64,000 nt of DNA from Rhodobacteraceae bacterium KLH11 (GTDB lineage Bacteria; Pseudomonadota; Alphaproteobacteria; Rhodobacterales; Rhodobacteraceae). The stretch covers positions 1,865,485 through 1,929,484 of the forward strand of contig DS999531.1 of the NCBI GenBank assembly GCA_000158135.1, read 5' to 3'. Numbering within the stretch: position 1 is the first letter of the stretch; each line of letters begins with the position of its first letter. Below, piece by piece: positions 45,413-54,800 of this stretch. The notes beneath the pieces are model-generated. The model was not told where the DNA came from and searched no databases. It saw only the letters and a program-made list of their open reading frames with translations. Made by a program: the position numbers and the translations under genes.

Positions 45413-45786
45413 TCGCCATGCATGATACTGTCATTAAATCCACCGTTTTAGCCGCAGCCCTGATGGTTCCGGCATTTTCCTGGGCGGATGAAGCCGCTGA
45501 ACAGATGGTGCAGGATGCCTTGCCGGTGATGCACTACACATGCGCCTCGATCGCGGAAGAGGCGGATGGGGACGAAGAATTTGTGGTGGCCGTTGTTGGA
45601 AAGATGGCGGCCTTGTCAATCTACAACCGCCAGATCAATATCGAAGATCACGCGAGCACTGACGAGGAAAAAGCCCAGCTGCGCGAAACCTTCATCGCCG
45701 CTTTGTCCGAGGGCTGCGCTGCAGACAAGAACGCGCTTCTGGGTGGTGTGGTTGATAATGCGGTGAAGTCAACTCTGGGTCTCTGA
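45409..45786 (+). CDS. Exported protein of unknown function
   Basis: 125 residues from ATG 45409 (coupled to the stop of the preceding gene), or 122 from ATG 45418. A signal peptide is present (TVIKSTVLAAALMVPAFSWA). The mature acidic helical domain has two Cys (HYTCASIAEEADG and SEGCAADKNALLGG) that could form a disulfide. It ends 4 bp before the convergent slyX stop. No family recognised. Confidence 0.7.
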   Translation: MIAMHDTVIKSTVLAAALMVPAFSWADEAAEQMVQDALPVMHYTCASIAEEADGDEEFVVAVVGKMAALSIYNRQINIEDHASTDEEKAQLRETFIAALSEGCAADKNALLGGVVDNAVKSTLGL

Positions 45787-45790
45787 CCGT

Positions 45791-45985
45791 TCAGTAATGC
45801 GGCGGGCGTTCGTCGCCGAAGACGACCCCGCCCGAGCCTTCCTGCGCGCGCTCAGCCTCGCGCCGCATCAGCATCTCGACGCGGCGGGTCAGGCGGTCGA
45901 TCTCATCCTGCTGGCCTGTGACAACCGTATTCAGCTCTTCTACCGTGCGGGTCAGATGGGCGATCTGTTCTTCCAGATGTTGCAT
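45791..45985 (-). CDS. slyX: SlyX family protein
   Basis: Start at ATG 45985 (MQHLEEQIAHLTRTVEEL) behind AAGGAGAG; the frame is open further but that extension crosses the hisS promoter and is not credible. 64 residues of nearly continuous coiled coil (VVTGQQDEIDRLTRRVEML) ending in VVFGDERPPHY, where the PPHY end is the SlyX hallmark. Function unknown; divergent from hisS. Confidence 0.9.
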   Translation of the reverse strand: MQHLEEQIAHLTRTVEELNTVVTGQQDEIDRLTRRVEMLMRREAERAQEGSGGVVFGDERPPHY

Positions 45986-46111
45986 GGGGCTCTCCTTAAG
46001 CGCGTCTCTTAGCGGCCCTGTGACATCAATGCCAGCGAAACCCCGTCTTGCCCCGATGCAAGCCATGGGATAGACCGCGCGCGGAACACTATACGCCCAA
46101 GGACGTCCCTC

Positions 46112-47599
46112 ATGGCCAAGCCCAAGAAACAGCCCCGCCCCAAGGCCGTAACGCCGAAAGGGTTCCGCGACTATTTCGGCCAGGAAGTCTCGCAGCGCAC
46201 CGAGATGCTGCGGACGATTGCTGGCGTCTATCATCGCTACGGGTTCGATGCGCTGGAAAGCAGCGCGGCCGAAACTGTCGAGGCACTGGGCAAGTTCCTG
46301 CCCGATGTCGATCGCCCGAACGCGGGCGTTTTTGCGTGGCAGGAATTCGACGAGGGCGGCAATGGCGACTGGATGGCTCTGCGCTATGACCTGACTGCGC
46401 CTTTGGCCCGTGTCTATGCGCAGCACCGCAATGATCTGCCCACGCCCTATCGCCGTTATGCGATGGGTCCGGTCTGGCGGAACGAGAAGCCCGGGCCGGG
46501 GCGGTATCGCCAGTTTTATCAGTGTGATGCGGATACGGTGGGTACGGCCTCGATGGCGGCGGATGCCGAAATCTGCGCGATGCTGTCGGATACGCTGGAA
46601 ACCGTCGGCATTCCGCGCGGCGACTATCTGGTGCGGGTTAACAACCGCAAGGTGCTGAACGGTGTGCTTGAAGCGATGGGTCTGGGCGAAGACGTCAGCG
46701 CCCGCGATAATGTCCTGCGCACGATCGATAAGTTCGACAAGGTGGGCGAGGCCGGTGTGCGCGAGTTGCTGACCAAAGGCCGTCTGGACGCCTCGGGTGC
46801 GTTCATCGATGGTGTGGGCCTCAGCGATGATCAGGCCGAGCCTGTGATCGCATTCCTGACCTCAAAAGCCGCCGATACCGCCGGAACGCTGACCAACTTG
46901 CGCGCGGCTGTGGGTGACAGCAAGATCGGTGCGGACGGCATTGCCGAATTGGAACAGATCGGTGCCCTGCTGGACGCAGGTGGTTATGGTGCGGATCGGA
47001 TCGAGATCGACCCATCGGTTGTGCGGGGCCTCGGGTATTATACCGGGCCGGTCTACGAGGCTGAACTGACGTTCGAGATTTTTGACGAGAAAGGCCGCAA
47101 GCGGCAATTCGGATCGGTCTCGGGCGGTGGTCGGTATGACGATCTGGTCAAGCGCTTTACCGGGCAGGAAGTGCCCGCGACCGGTGTTTCCATCGGTGTT
47201 GACCGATTGCTGGCCGCTCTGCGCGAAAAAGGACGGATCAGCGCGCAGGCCACGGGGCCTGTGGTTGTCACTGTTATGGATCGCGACCGCATGGCGGACT
47301 ATCAGGCGATGGTGGCGGAACTGCGCAATGCCGGTATCCGGGCCGAGGTGTATCTGGGCAATCCCAAGAACTTTGGCAATCAGCTGAAATACGCAGACAA
47401 GCGGAACGCGCCGATTGCGGTGATCGAAGGTGGCGATGAAAAGGCGGGCGGGATCGTGCAGATCAAGGACCTGATCCTTGGGGCCAAGATCGCTGAAAGC
47501 GCCACGCTGGAGGAATGGAAAGAACGCCCCAGCCAGTTCGAAGTGCCGCGCGGTGATCTGGTCGCCAAGGTGCGCGAAATTCTGGACAGTCAGGACTGA
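46112..47599 (+). CDS. hisS: Histidyl-tRNA synthetase
   Basis: 495 residues. Class II motifs: motif 1 region [18 protein letters not shown], histidine A/motif 2 [14 protein letters not shown] and [29 protein letters not shown], and motif 3 region [14 protein letters not shown] with [14 protein letters not shown]-terminal anticodon-binding domain with [20 protein letters not shown]. It is longer than the roughly 425-residue E. coli enzyme, mostly through insertions between motifs 2 and 3, as in other alphaproteobacterial HisRS. Followed 3 bp later by hisZ, a paralogue. Confidence 0.96.
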   Translation: MAKPKKQPRPKAVTPKGFRDYFGQEVSQRTEMLRTIAGVYHRYGFDALESSAAETVEALGKFLPDVDRPNAGVFAWQEFDEGGNGDWMALRYDLTAPLARVYAQHRNDLPTPYRRYAMGPVWRNEKPGPGRYRQFYQCDADTVGTASMAADAEICAMLSDTLETVGIPRGDYLVRVNNRKVLNGVLEAMGLGEDVSARDNVLRTIDKFDKVGEAGVRELLTKGRLDASGAFIDGVGLSDDQAEPVIAFLTSKAADTAGTLTNLRAAVGDSKIGADGIAELEQIGALLDAGGYGADRIEIDPSVVRGLGYYTGPVYEAELTFEIFDEKGRKRQFGSVSGGGRYDDLVKRFTGQEVPATGVSIGVDRLLAALREKGRISAQATGPVVVTVMDRDRMADYQAMVAELRNAGIRAEVYLGNPKNFGNQLKYADKRNAPIAVIEGGDEKAGGIVQIKDLILGAKIAESATLEEWKERPSQFEVPRGDLVAKVREILDSQD

Positions 47600-47602
47600 T
47601 CC

Positions 47603-48691
47603 ATGGCCAACCGTTCCCAGATACAGGCCCGCGCCGCGATGATGCGTGTCCGGTTCGAGGCCGCAGGCGCGCAGGTGGTTGATACGCCTCTGTTGCAGCC
47701 AGCTGAAACGCTGCTTGACCTATATGGCGAGGATATCCGCGCGCGCGCCTATGTGACCTCGGACGCGCTGCGGGGCGAGCAGATGTTGCGCCCGGATTTC
47801 ACCCTGCCCGTGGTGCAGATGCATATGCGCGAGGGGGCCGAGCCCGCGCGCTATACCTATTCCGGCGAGGTTTTCCGCCGTCAGGAGCATGACCCGGATC
47901 GGGCCAATGAGTTCATTCAGGTCGGGTATGAGGTGTTCGACCGCAACGATCTGGCCGGGGCTGATGCCGAGGTATTTTCGCTGTTTGCGCTGCAATTGCG
48001 TGGGCTGCCCCTGCGCGCTGCGACGGGCGATATCGGGATACTGAGGGCGGCTGTTGCCGGGCTACGCACGACTGAACGCCGTAAAACTGCCCTCATGCGT
48101 CACCTGTGGCGCCCGCGCCGGTTCCGCCTTCTGCTTGATCGGTTTGCAGGTCGCAAACCTGAACCGGAACTCAGGGCTGAGTTGCTGGATGCTGAAAACC
48201 CGATGGCTTTCGACGCGCCCATGATCGGGAAGCGACGTGCCTCCGAGATTGAGGCCCGGATCGAGGCGCTGCGGGCGGATCGCGAGACGCCTCCGATTTC
48301 GGACAATGAACTGGTTGGGCTGGAAACGCTGCTGAATGTGCGCGAAACCATGCCTTTCGCGCTGGAGCAACTGCGCGATGTGGCCGTTGATCTGCCTCAG
48401 ATCACCCCGGCGCTGGACCGGCTGGAGGCCCGGATTGCAGCCCTGCAGGCCCGTGGGGTCAATGTTGACCAGCTGGACTTCGAGGCCGCCTATGGCCGGA
48501 CCTCGATGGAATATTATGACGGGTTTGTCTTTGGTTTCTATGCTGAAGGCCGTGCCGACCTGCCGCCGATTGCAACCGGCGGGCGCTATGACGCACTGAC
48601 CTGGCAATTGGGTGGCGGTGCAGAAATTCCTGCAGTGGGCGGCGTTCTGCGCCCCGATCTGATGCTGATGGTTGAGGAGGACACGCGATGA
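47603..48691 (+). CDS. hisZ: ATP phosphoribosyltransferase regulatory subunit
   Basis: 362 residues. A HisRS-like catalytic fold without aminoacylation motifs: LRPDFTLPVVQMHMREGAEPAR, YSGEVFRRQEHDPDRANEFIQVGYE, then YYDGFVFGFYAEGRADLPP and ATGGRYDALTWQLGG near the end. HisZ forms a hetero-octamer with short-form HisG and confers histidine feedback. It sits between hisS and hisG, with hisG starting inside its last codons (4-bp ATGA overlap). Confidence 0.94.
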   Translation: MANRSQIQARAAMMRVRFEAAGAQVVDTPLLQPAETLLDLYGEDIRARAYVTSDALRGEQMLRPDFTLPVVQMHMREGAEPARYTYSGEVFRRQEHDPDRANEFIQVGYEVFDRNDLAGADAEVFSLFALQLRGLPLRAATGDIGILRAAVAGLRTTERRKTALMRHLWRPRRFRLLLDRFAGRKPEPELRAELLDAENPMAFDAPMIGKRRASEIEARIEALRADRETPPISDNELVGLETLLNVRETMPFALEQLRDVAVDLPQITPALDRLEARIAALQARGVNVDQLDFEAAYGRTSMEYYDGFVFGFYAEGRADLPPIATGGRYDALTWQLGGGAEIPAVGGVLRPDLMLMVEEDTR

Positions 48692-49377
48692 GCCTGAAAC
48701 TGGGCGTGCCCTCGAAGGGCCGGTTGATGGATAAAACCTTCGCATGGTTCGAAAAGCGCGGCATTACCCTGTCGCGCAGTGGCTCGGACCGGGAATATGC
48801 GGGCAAGGTCGAGGGGATTGATGGCGTTTCGCTGATCCTTCTGTCGGCGGGGGAAATCCCGCGCGAACTGGCTGCGGGGCGCATTCATCTGGGTGTCACC
48901 GGGATTGATCTGGTGCACGAAAAACTGCCGCGTTGGGAACAGCAGGTCGAAGAGATATCGCAGCTTGGCTTCGGCAAGGCCGACCTGATCATCGCGACAC
49001 CGGCTTGCTGGGTGGATGTAGAATCGCTGGATGATCTGGACGCGGCGGCGGCGGCGTTCCGCAAGACCCACGGGCACCGTCTGCGCATCGCCACCAAGTA
49101 TCACCGTCTGGTGCGCGAGTTTCTGATCGATGCGGGTGTGGCTGATTATACTTTGGTCGACAGTCAGGGCGCGACCGAAGGTACGGTGATGAACGAAACC
49201 GCCGAGGCCATCGCCGACATCACCTCGACTGGTGAAACCTTGCGGGCCAATCACCTGAAAATCCTGTCGGATGGGCTGATCCTGCGGTCTCAGGCCACTC
49301 TGTGGCGCAGCCGGGTCGCCAAATGCGACACAGAAACCAAAGCCGTTTTGAACGAACTTCGGGATCGGCTGCGGTAG
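48688..49377 (+). CDS. hisG: ATP phosphoribosyltransferase, short form
   Basis: 229 residues, the short form that lacks the C-terminal regulatory domain and needs HisZ. LKLGVPSKGRLMDKTFAWF at the N-terminus, GEIPRELAAGRIHLGVTGIDLV, and the PRPP-binding region EFLIDAGVADYTLVDSQGATEGTVMNETAEAIADI-like (cut here to its features: VDSQGATEG with TAEAIADITSTG). It catalyses the first step of histidine biosynthesis. Convergent with the DUF1489 gene, whose stop is adjacent. Confidence 0.95.
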   Translation: MSLKLGVPSKGRLMDKTFAWFEKRGITLSRSGSDREYAGKVEGIDGVSLILLSAGEIPRELAAGRIHLGVTGIDLVHEKLPRWEQQVEEISQLGFGKADLIIATPACWVDVESLDDLDAAAAAFRKTHGHRLRIATKYHRLVREFLIDAGVADYTLVDSQGATEGTVMNETAEAIADITSTGETLRANHLKILSDGLILRSQATLWRSRVAKCDTETKAVLNELRDRLR

Positions 49378-49809
49378 CTACAGCACCCCGATCTCGGCCA
49401 GCGCCCGGTTCAGATCGTCGGGCAGGGTGTCGTCTTGCGCGCGCCCTTTGGGCAAGTCAGCCGGAGTATCCTCGGGCTTCAGATAGCGCCACCCCTGAAA
49501 GGGACGTTTCAGGGCGTTTTGCGTGCGGTGCACCTGAGGGTCCAGAACGATGGCGCAGCGGCGGATGCCATCCTCGCCGCGCACCTCGTCCAGCCGCAGG
49601 ATGCGCTGGCGGCATTGCACGACACCCTTGATCACCCAATAGATTGATCCGCCGTTCAGAATCTCGGCCTCGCGCTTGGGCCACATGCGGGTAACATGGC
49701 GCGGGCAGCCATCTTCATAGAGCGGCTTACGACTATCCTGCCATGCCATCAACGTGTCGACGCTTTCGGAGCCAACCGAGAGTTTTATGAGGTTTACGTA
49801 CTTATCCAC
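49378..49809 (-). CDS. DUF1489 family protein
   Basis: 143 residues starting at GTG 49809 (MDKYVNLIKLSVGSESVD). The family pattern is LIKLSVGSESVDTLMAWQ, HVTRMWPKREAEILNGGSIYWV, KGVVQCRQRILRLDE, and QVHRTQNALKRPFQGWRYLKPED. DUF1489 is widespread in alphaproteobacteria, without known function, often near hisG as here. It abuts hisG tail to tail with no gap. Confidence 0.88.
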   Translation of the reverse strand: MDKYVNLIKLSVGSESVDTLMAWQDSRKPLYEDGCPRHVTRMWPKREAEILNGGSIYWVIKGVVQCRQRILRLDEVRGEDGIRRCAIVLDPQVHRTQNALKRPFQGWRYLKPEDTPADLPKGRAQDDTLPDDLNRALAEIGVL

Positions 49810-49924
49810 AGCTTTCCCACAGAGTCGTCCCGAGTGCCTGCTTGATATTGTAGCTTACGATTGGCTTTCATCAAGGTGTTGTAGGTGATAGGCTGTTCCC
49901 CTCGTACAGCACAGGGAATCACCA

Positions 49925-52207
49925 ATGAGCCGCTTTGCCGCCCCCATCGCCGAGCAGATCTGGGATATGAAATACCGTTTCAAACAGGCGGATGGTACGC
50001 CCATCGACCAGACGGTTGAAGACAGCTGGCGGCGCATCGCCCGCGATCTGGCACGGGTCGAGGATGACCCGGCCCATTGGGAAGAAAAGTTCTATGCGGC
50101 GCTGGAGGATTTCAAATACCTGCCCGCAGGTCGCATCACCGCAGGCGCAGGCACCGCGCGACAGGTCACCCTGTTCAACTGTTTCGTCATGGGCACGGTG
50201 CCCGACAGCATGGGCGGTATCTTTGACATGTTGAAAGAGGCCGCGCTGACCATGCAGCAGGGCGGCGGCATCGGCTATGATTTTTCGACCATCCGCCCGC
50301 GTGGCGCGGATGTAAAGGGTGTGGCAGCGGATGCCTCTGGCCCGCTCAGCTTCATGGATGTCTGGGATGCGATGTGCCGCACCATCATGTCTGCAGGTTC
50401 GCGCCGGGGGGCGATGATGGCGACCATGCGGTGTGACCACCCGGATATCGAACAGTTCATCACCGCCAAGTCCGACCCGGCCCGCCTGCGCATGTTCAAC
50501 ATGTCGGTGCTGGTCACCGACCCGTTCATGGAGGCCGTCAAGGCCGACGGCCCGTGGGAACTGGTGTTCGATGGTAAGGTCTATCAGACGGTTCAGGCCC
50601 GCGATCTGTGGAACAAGATCATGCAGGCCACCTATGACTATGCCGAACCCGGTGTGATCTTCATCGACCGCATCAACAAGGCCAATAACCTCAGTTATGT
50701 GGAGACTATCGCGGCGACCAACCCCTGTGGTGAGCAGCCGCTGCCGCCTTACGGAGCGTGTCTGCTGGGTTCGGTCAATCTGGCCCGGCTGGTGGCGGAA
50801 CCGTTTGAGGACGCCGCCCATCTGGATGAGGCCGCTTTGCAGGAGTTGGTCGCCACAGCCGTGCGCATGATGGACAACGTGGTGGACGCGTCAAAGTTCC
50901 CTCTGGCCGAACAAGAGGCCGAAGCACAGGACAAGCGCCGCATCGGGCTTGGCGTGACTGGATTGGCCGATGCGCTACTGATGCTGGGCCTGCGCTATGG
51001 CTCGGACGAGGCGGCGCGTCAGACCGAGCGCTGGTTGCACGCGATCGCCCGCGCCGCGTATCTGGCGTCGGTCGATTTGGCGAAGGAAAAAGGGGCATTT
51101 CCCCTCTTCGCTGCCGAGAAATATCTGGCCAGTGGTACCATGCTGCAAATGGATGAGGACGTGCGTGACGCGATCCGCGAGCACGGCATCCGTAACGCTT
51201 TGCTGACTTCGATTGCGCCAACGGGGACGATCTCGCTCTATGCGGGGAACGTATCTTCGGGGATCGAGCCTGTCTTTGCCTATGCCTATACGCGCAAAGT
51301 GCTGCAGAAAGATGGCTCGCGCACCGAAGAAGAGGTTGTGGATTATGCTGTGCAGATGTGGCGCGACAAGTTCGCTGACAAAGAGTTGCCGGATTATTTC
51401 GTCAACGCACAAACGCTGAGCCCATCCGATCACGTCAAGATGCAGGCAGCGGCCCAGAAATGGATCGACAGTTCAATCTCGAAGACCATCAACTGCCCTG
51501 AAGATATCAGTTTTGACGCTTTCAAGGACGTCTATATGCAAGCCTGGGATCAGGGGTGTAAAGGGTGCACGACCTACCGGCCCAACGATGTGACAGGGTC
51601 GGTTCTGACGGTGTCGGAAAGCGCCGACACCGCACCAGGCGAAAGCGCCGATGCCCCGCAAGAGATTGACGGCGGAGATGTGATTTATATGTCCGAGCCG
51701 CTGGACCGCCCACAAGCGCTTGAGGGTTCAACCTACAAATTGAAATGGCCCGATAGCGAGCATGCGATCTACCTGACGATCAATGATATCGTCATCGGCG
51801 GCCGTCGGCGTCCGTTCGAAGTTTTCATCAACTCGAAGAACATGGAACACTATGCCTGGACGCTGGCGCTGACCCGCATGATCTCGGCCGTGTTTCGGCG
51901 TGGCGGGGATGTGTCCTTTGTCGTTGAAGAGCTGAAGGCTGTGTTTGATCCGCGTGGTGGAGCCTGGGTCAAGGGCAAGTATATCCCGTCTATCCTCGCC
52001 GCGATTGGTGGGGTGATTGAACAACACATGATCAATATCGGTTTTCTTGAAGGCGAGGGTATGGGTCTGAAGTCTGACCCGCAGGCACAAGTCGTCAACA
52101 TGGATGCCCCACGTGGCAAACCCTGCCCATCTTGCGGCCAGTTTGGCATGGAAATGATCGAGGGGTGCATGACTTGCCGCAGTTGTGGTTATTCCAAGTG
52201 TAGTTAG
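49925..52207 (+). CDS. nrdJ: Adenosylcobalamin-dependent (class II) ribonucleotide reductase
   Basis: 760 residues, typical of the alphaproteobacterial NrdJ. GITAGAGTARQVTLFNCFVMG carries the first redox Cys of the active site, MQQGGGIGYDFSTIRPRG and GSRRGAMMATMRCDHPDI follow, and NPCGEQPLPPYGACLLGSVNL holds the Asn-Cys-Glu radical triad. STAPTGTIS-like SIAPTGTISLYAGNVSSGIEP lies in the phosphate loop. The C-terminus is a zinc ribbon with CPSCGQFG and CMTCRSCGYSKCS, whose Cys pairs also shuttle reducing equivalents. The enzyme makes deoxynucleotides independently of oxygen but requires vitamin B12. No cobalamin riboswitch fits in the 115-bp upstream gap. Confidence 0.95.
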   Translation: MSRFAAPIAEQIWDMKYRFKQADGTPIDQTVEDSWRRIARDLARVEDDPAHWEEKFYAALEDFKYLPAGRITAGAGTARQVTLFNCFVMGTVPDSMGGIFDMLKEAALTMQQGGGIGYDFSTIRPRGADVKGVAADASGPLSFMDVWDAMCRTIMSAGSRRGAMMATMRCDHPDIEQFITAKSDPARLRMFNMSVLVTDPFMEAVKADGPWELVFDGKVYQTVQARDLWNKIMQATYDYAEPGVIFIDRINKANNLSYVETIAATNPCGEQPLPPYGACLLGSVNLARLVAEPFEDAAHLDEAALQELVATAVRMMDNVVDASKFPLAEQEAEAQDKRRIGLGVTGLADALLMLGLRYGSDEAARQTERWLHAIARAAYLASVDLAKEKGAFPLFAAEKYLASGTMLQMDEDVRDAIREHGIRNALLTSIAPTGTISLYAGNVSSGIEPVFAYAYTRKVLQKDGSRTEEEVVDYAVQMWRDKFADKELPDYFVNAQTLSPSDHVKMQAAAQKWIDSSISKTINCPEDISFDAFKDVYMQAWDQGCKGCTTYRPNDVTGSVLTVSESADTAPGESADAPQEIDGGDVIYMSEPLDRPQALEGSTYKLKWPDSEHAIYLTINDIVIGGRRRPFEVFINSKNMEHYAWTLALTRMISAVFRRGGDVSFVVEELKAVFDPRGGAWVKGKYIPSILAAIGGVIEQHMINIGFLEGEGMGLKSDPQAQVVNMDAPRGKPCPSCGQFGMEMIEGCMTCRSCGYSKCS

Positions 52208-52628
52208 CCATATGATAATGTAACTTTAGCCAAAACGAGGACTGATGAGTGAAATGTGCTAAGCTGCAGTAAGGGAAAGCAGTTTCCTGGATTTCCGACG
52301 CTGGCACCTCGATGACTTCGTGACAAAGCGAAACAGCAAATGGTCAAACTAAATGTCTACTTGGCTGGTCGCGAAAATATTGTTGTTTTAAGAACTTATG
52401 CGGCCGTAGTGGGTGGGCGTAACTTTGTGATCTACCAGATACTTAGCTTCAGATACAACGGGCTGTGATAGGCAAGTTGTAGTTATGCGCTACTGAGCAT
52501 TAGCCAGAAAGGCGGAGACCCCAAATATCGCAGCATTTCTGGCTAATGCCGGCGGTGGTCGTCGAAAGTGTAGCAATCATGGCCTAGCTTCAACCTTTTT
52601 GCAGGCACCAAGTTAAGAACGGGTTTTG
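52208..52628. other. Gene-free stretch with a long inverted repeat
   Basis: 421 bp after nrdJ with no convincing gene. It contains a perfect 14-bp inverted repeat, GCATTAGCCAGAAA (52497-52510) and TTTCTGGCTAATGC (52536-52549), around a 25-nt loop. No T-tract follows, so it is not a typical terminator. This gap marks the change from core to accessory genes and may include an integration scar or a small structured RNA. Confidence 0.55.
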
Positions 52629-52853
52629 CTAATCTTTTAACAGTACCCAACTCTCGACACCCAAACCCGTGGCTACTCTAAACAAGTTGTCTATGGAAAT
52701 ATTCTGCTCAGAACGCTCGACGGCACTCAGGTATGTGCGATTCAGGCCTGCTTCTTCAGCGAGGCGTTCCTGAGACCAGCCTCGCTCAGCACGAAGTAAC
52801 CTCATGTTACGCGCGACGATGTCTCGTAGTGGGCTTTTGGGTGTTCTCTTCAC
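52629..52853 (-). CDS. Small Xre-family HTH regulator
   Basis: 74 residues. Almost the whole protein is one HTH domain: LRDIVARNMRLLRAERGWSQ, ERLAEEAGLNRTYLSAVER, and ISIDNLFRVATGLGV. The size and pattern fit stand-alone phage- or restriction-controller-like regulators (C-protein type). Divergent from the small unknown gene at 52952. Such proteins often autoregulate, but I found no clear palindromic operator in the gap. Confidence 0.85.
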   Translation of the reverse strand: MKRTPKSPLRDIVARNMRLLRAERGWSQERLAEEAGLNRTYLSAVERSEQNISIDNLFRVATGLGVESWVLLKD

Positions 52854-52951
52854 ACACTATTCTATCGACGAACACCTGTTTTAACTCTACCGGTTTTAAG
52901 CTACATTCACTTGTGAATTCCGTTGCTCATGGAAGGTATGAGGATCAAATC

Positions 52952-53362
52952 GTGAAAAGTAATGAAACCGTCCATATTGCTGCCCTCCAATCCAAGTTTG
53001 CTCCTGTATTCGCTATCAAAGCTTCGGCCCGAAAGTTCGAGCGCGAGAAGCAAAAGCTCAAAGCGTCCGAACACCGAGCAGCTTGGGAAAAACTGAATGG
53101 TGCACTGTCTTTAGTTGTGTCGCACTGTGCTGGCTTCAGTAACCATACAGACAGCCTTGGGTACCCAAACCCCCTGATACTTTGGGATTTCCTGAACGGA
53201 CGTTCTTTGCAGGTCGAAACCAATATATTTGGCGGTTACGATTTGGTGATCCACGCGGAAGAAATGAGATGGACTGAAACACAGCTACCGTTGGAACTGC
53301 TTATGCTAAAGGTACTTCCACTGGACTATACACCAAGAGAGTTTCGCGACTTTGCAAGCTGA
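52952..53362 (+). CDS. Small protein of unknown function
   Basis: I start it at GTG 52952 (MKSNETVHIAALQSKFAPV); the frame is open upstream but overlaps the regulator gene with implausible residues (Cys and Trp rich). 136 residues. The N-terminal third is a basic helix (SARKFEREKQKLKASEHRAAWEKL), the rest is a mixed alpha/beta domain with VSHCAGFSNHTDSLG and EMRWTETQLPLELLM. No family recognised. It lies 20 bp before the broken metallophosphoesterase gene, so they may share a transcript. Confidence 0.5.
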   Translation: MKSNETVHIAALQSKFAPVFAIKASARKFEREKQKLKASEHRAAWEKLNGALSLVVSHCAGFSNHTDSLGYPNPLILWDFLNGRSLQVETNIFGGYDLVIHAEEMRWTETQLPLELLMLKVLPLDYTPREFRDFAS

Positions 53363-53382
53363 CTGATCTGAAGGAAGAAGCG

Positions 53383-53943
53383 TTGAATATCTGGTACACG
53401 GCCGATACCCATTTTGGCCATGAGAACATTCTTCGTTTCTGCAATCGTCCGTTCTCATCCGTCTCCCAGATGGATGCGGCCTTATTGGAAAATATGTGGA
53501 ACCTGGTCAAACCTGAGGATCAACTATGGATTTTGGGTGATTTTGCCTTTGGCGCGAAGGCGAAAGACAGCGCTTACGTCGAGACAATCTTCAATCAACT
53601 TCCAAGAGTAGAGCGGCATTTGGTGATCGGAAACCACGATTTGGAGCCAACACTCGAATTACCCTGGGATTCCGTTTCGAACTACAAAGAGCTTCGAGAT
53701 GGCCCGTAAAACCAGTTGAATACACTGTGCCACTACCCAATGGTAACTTGGAATCATGCCCGCAGAGGGGCGTTACAGTTCTTTGGTCATGTCCATAACA
53801 ACTGGCGTGGCACCCGAAACTCGGTGAATGTCGGCGTTGACGTCTGGCACTTCAAGCCTGTTGCGTTCGATGATGCCGCGCGACGGGCGAAAAAACTCCC
53901 GCAAAACAGGCATTGGGCGGATGCGGAGCCAAGATCTGCCTAG
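53383..53943 (+). pseudogene. Metallophosphoesterase gene split by an in-frame TAA
   Basis: The first part (53383-53706) has YTADTHFGHENILRFCNRPF (metal-binding D-x-H), LWILGDFAFG (GD), and HLVIGNHDLEP (GNHD). A TAA at 53707-53709 interrupts it, and the same frame then continues as NTLCHYPMVTWNHARRG and LQFFGHVHNNW (the GHxH metal site). Together about 185 residues make a complete small calcineurin-like phosphoesterase. Only a single base substitution is needed to restore it (for example TAA to CAA). As it stands the metal site is split and the gene should be inactive unless the stop is read through. Confidence 0.85.
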
Positions 53944-53996
53944 TTCTAGCTAGGGTGTAAGTCTAACTGGCGTAACCCAAAAATACGGAGAATTCC

Positions 53997-54800
53997 GTGG
54001 CGCATTTCTTGGTATGGAGCGATCTGCACGATGAGTTCTGGGAAGGATTTGAGCTACCCGATCTGACCTCTCCGATAGCCGGCGTATTGATCGCAGGCGA
54101 TACCAATACGATGGGACGCCACTTGGATATTCCTGCTCGAGCCGCGCGCAAGTACGAGTGTCCGGTTGTCACCATTTGGGGAAACCATGAACCTTATGGG
54201 GCAATCTGGTCAAAGCTGCTGGCCGACGAAGAGAGACAGCTTGCTAAACTGTGCGCTGAAGGCCTAGATGTTCGGGTACTCCATGGTGCGGCAACGGAAA
54301 TTGCTGGTGTTCGAATTTTCGGAGCGACGCTTTGGACAGATCTCCAACTGTTTCCGAGATCAGAAACGCAGACACGAATGATGCTGTCTGCACACCTTCA
54401 AGACTACCGCCAAATACGAACCGCACCGGGTACAAAGTTCACAGTCGACGATATGCTGGAACGTTATAGAGAGGAAAAGACTGCGCTGTTTGATGTCTTG
54501 AACCAAACTCATTCTGGCCCGACGGTGGTGATGACACATCATCTGCCGGCGCGAGAATTACTCGCGCCTTGGCATACCCATGAAAGCAACCCGGAGCGTT
54601 TTCTTAGCAGCGCGTTTGCGAGCGATCTTTGGTATGAGGTGAGAATGCAAAAAATCCATACCTGGGTTTGTGGTCACAGCCATGAGTCCCGGTACTGGGT
54701 CGGGGAAAGCGATCATGGTCCGATGCGGTTCGTTTTGAACCAAAGGGGATACCCCGGGGAGAGAACCAATTTTGATCCCAGTCGCATCATTGCAATTTGA
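53997..54800 (+). CDS. Calcineurin-like metallophosphoesterase
   Basis: 267 residues starting at GTG 53997 with ACGGAGAAT upstream. Metal-binding motifs in order: VWSDLHDEFW (D-x-H), LIAGDTNTMG (GD), VTIWGNHEPYG (GNHE), VVMTHHLPARE (H), and TWVCGHSHESRYW (GHxH). This is the full motif set of the calcineurin-like superfamily; substrate may be nucleotides, RNA/DNA or phosphoprotein. It is 53 bp after the broken paralogue and is unrelated to it in detail, so two phosphoesterase genes sit side by side in this island. Confidence 0.88.
   Translation: MAHFLVWSDLHDEFWEGFELPDLTSPIAGVLIAGDTNTMGRHLDIPARAARKYECPVVTIWGNHEPYGAIWSKLLADEERQLAKLCAEGLDVRVLHGAATEIAGVRIFGATLWTDLQLFPRSETQTRMMLSAHLQDYRQIRTAPGTKFTVDDMLERYREEKTALFDVLNQTHSGPTVVMTHHLPARELLAPWHTHESNPERFLSSAFASDLWYEVRMQKIHTWVCGHSHESRYWVGESDHGPMRFVLNQRGYPGERTNFDPSRIIAI

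Noticed and set aside
45986..46426. Upstream extension of slyX to 211 codons
   Set aside because: It would run through the hisS start and lacks coiled-coil pattern; ATG 45985 has AAGGAG at the right spacing and gives the usual SlyX length.
49810..49924. Possible cobalamin riboswitch upstream of nrdJ
   Set aside because: The gap is only 115 bp and lacks the B12-box-like sequence; too short for the usual element.
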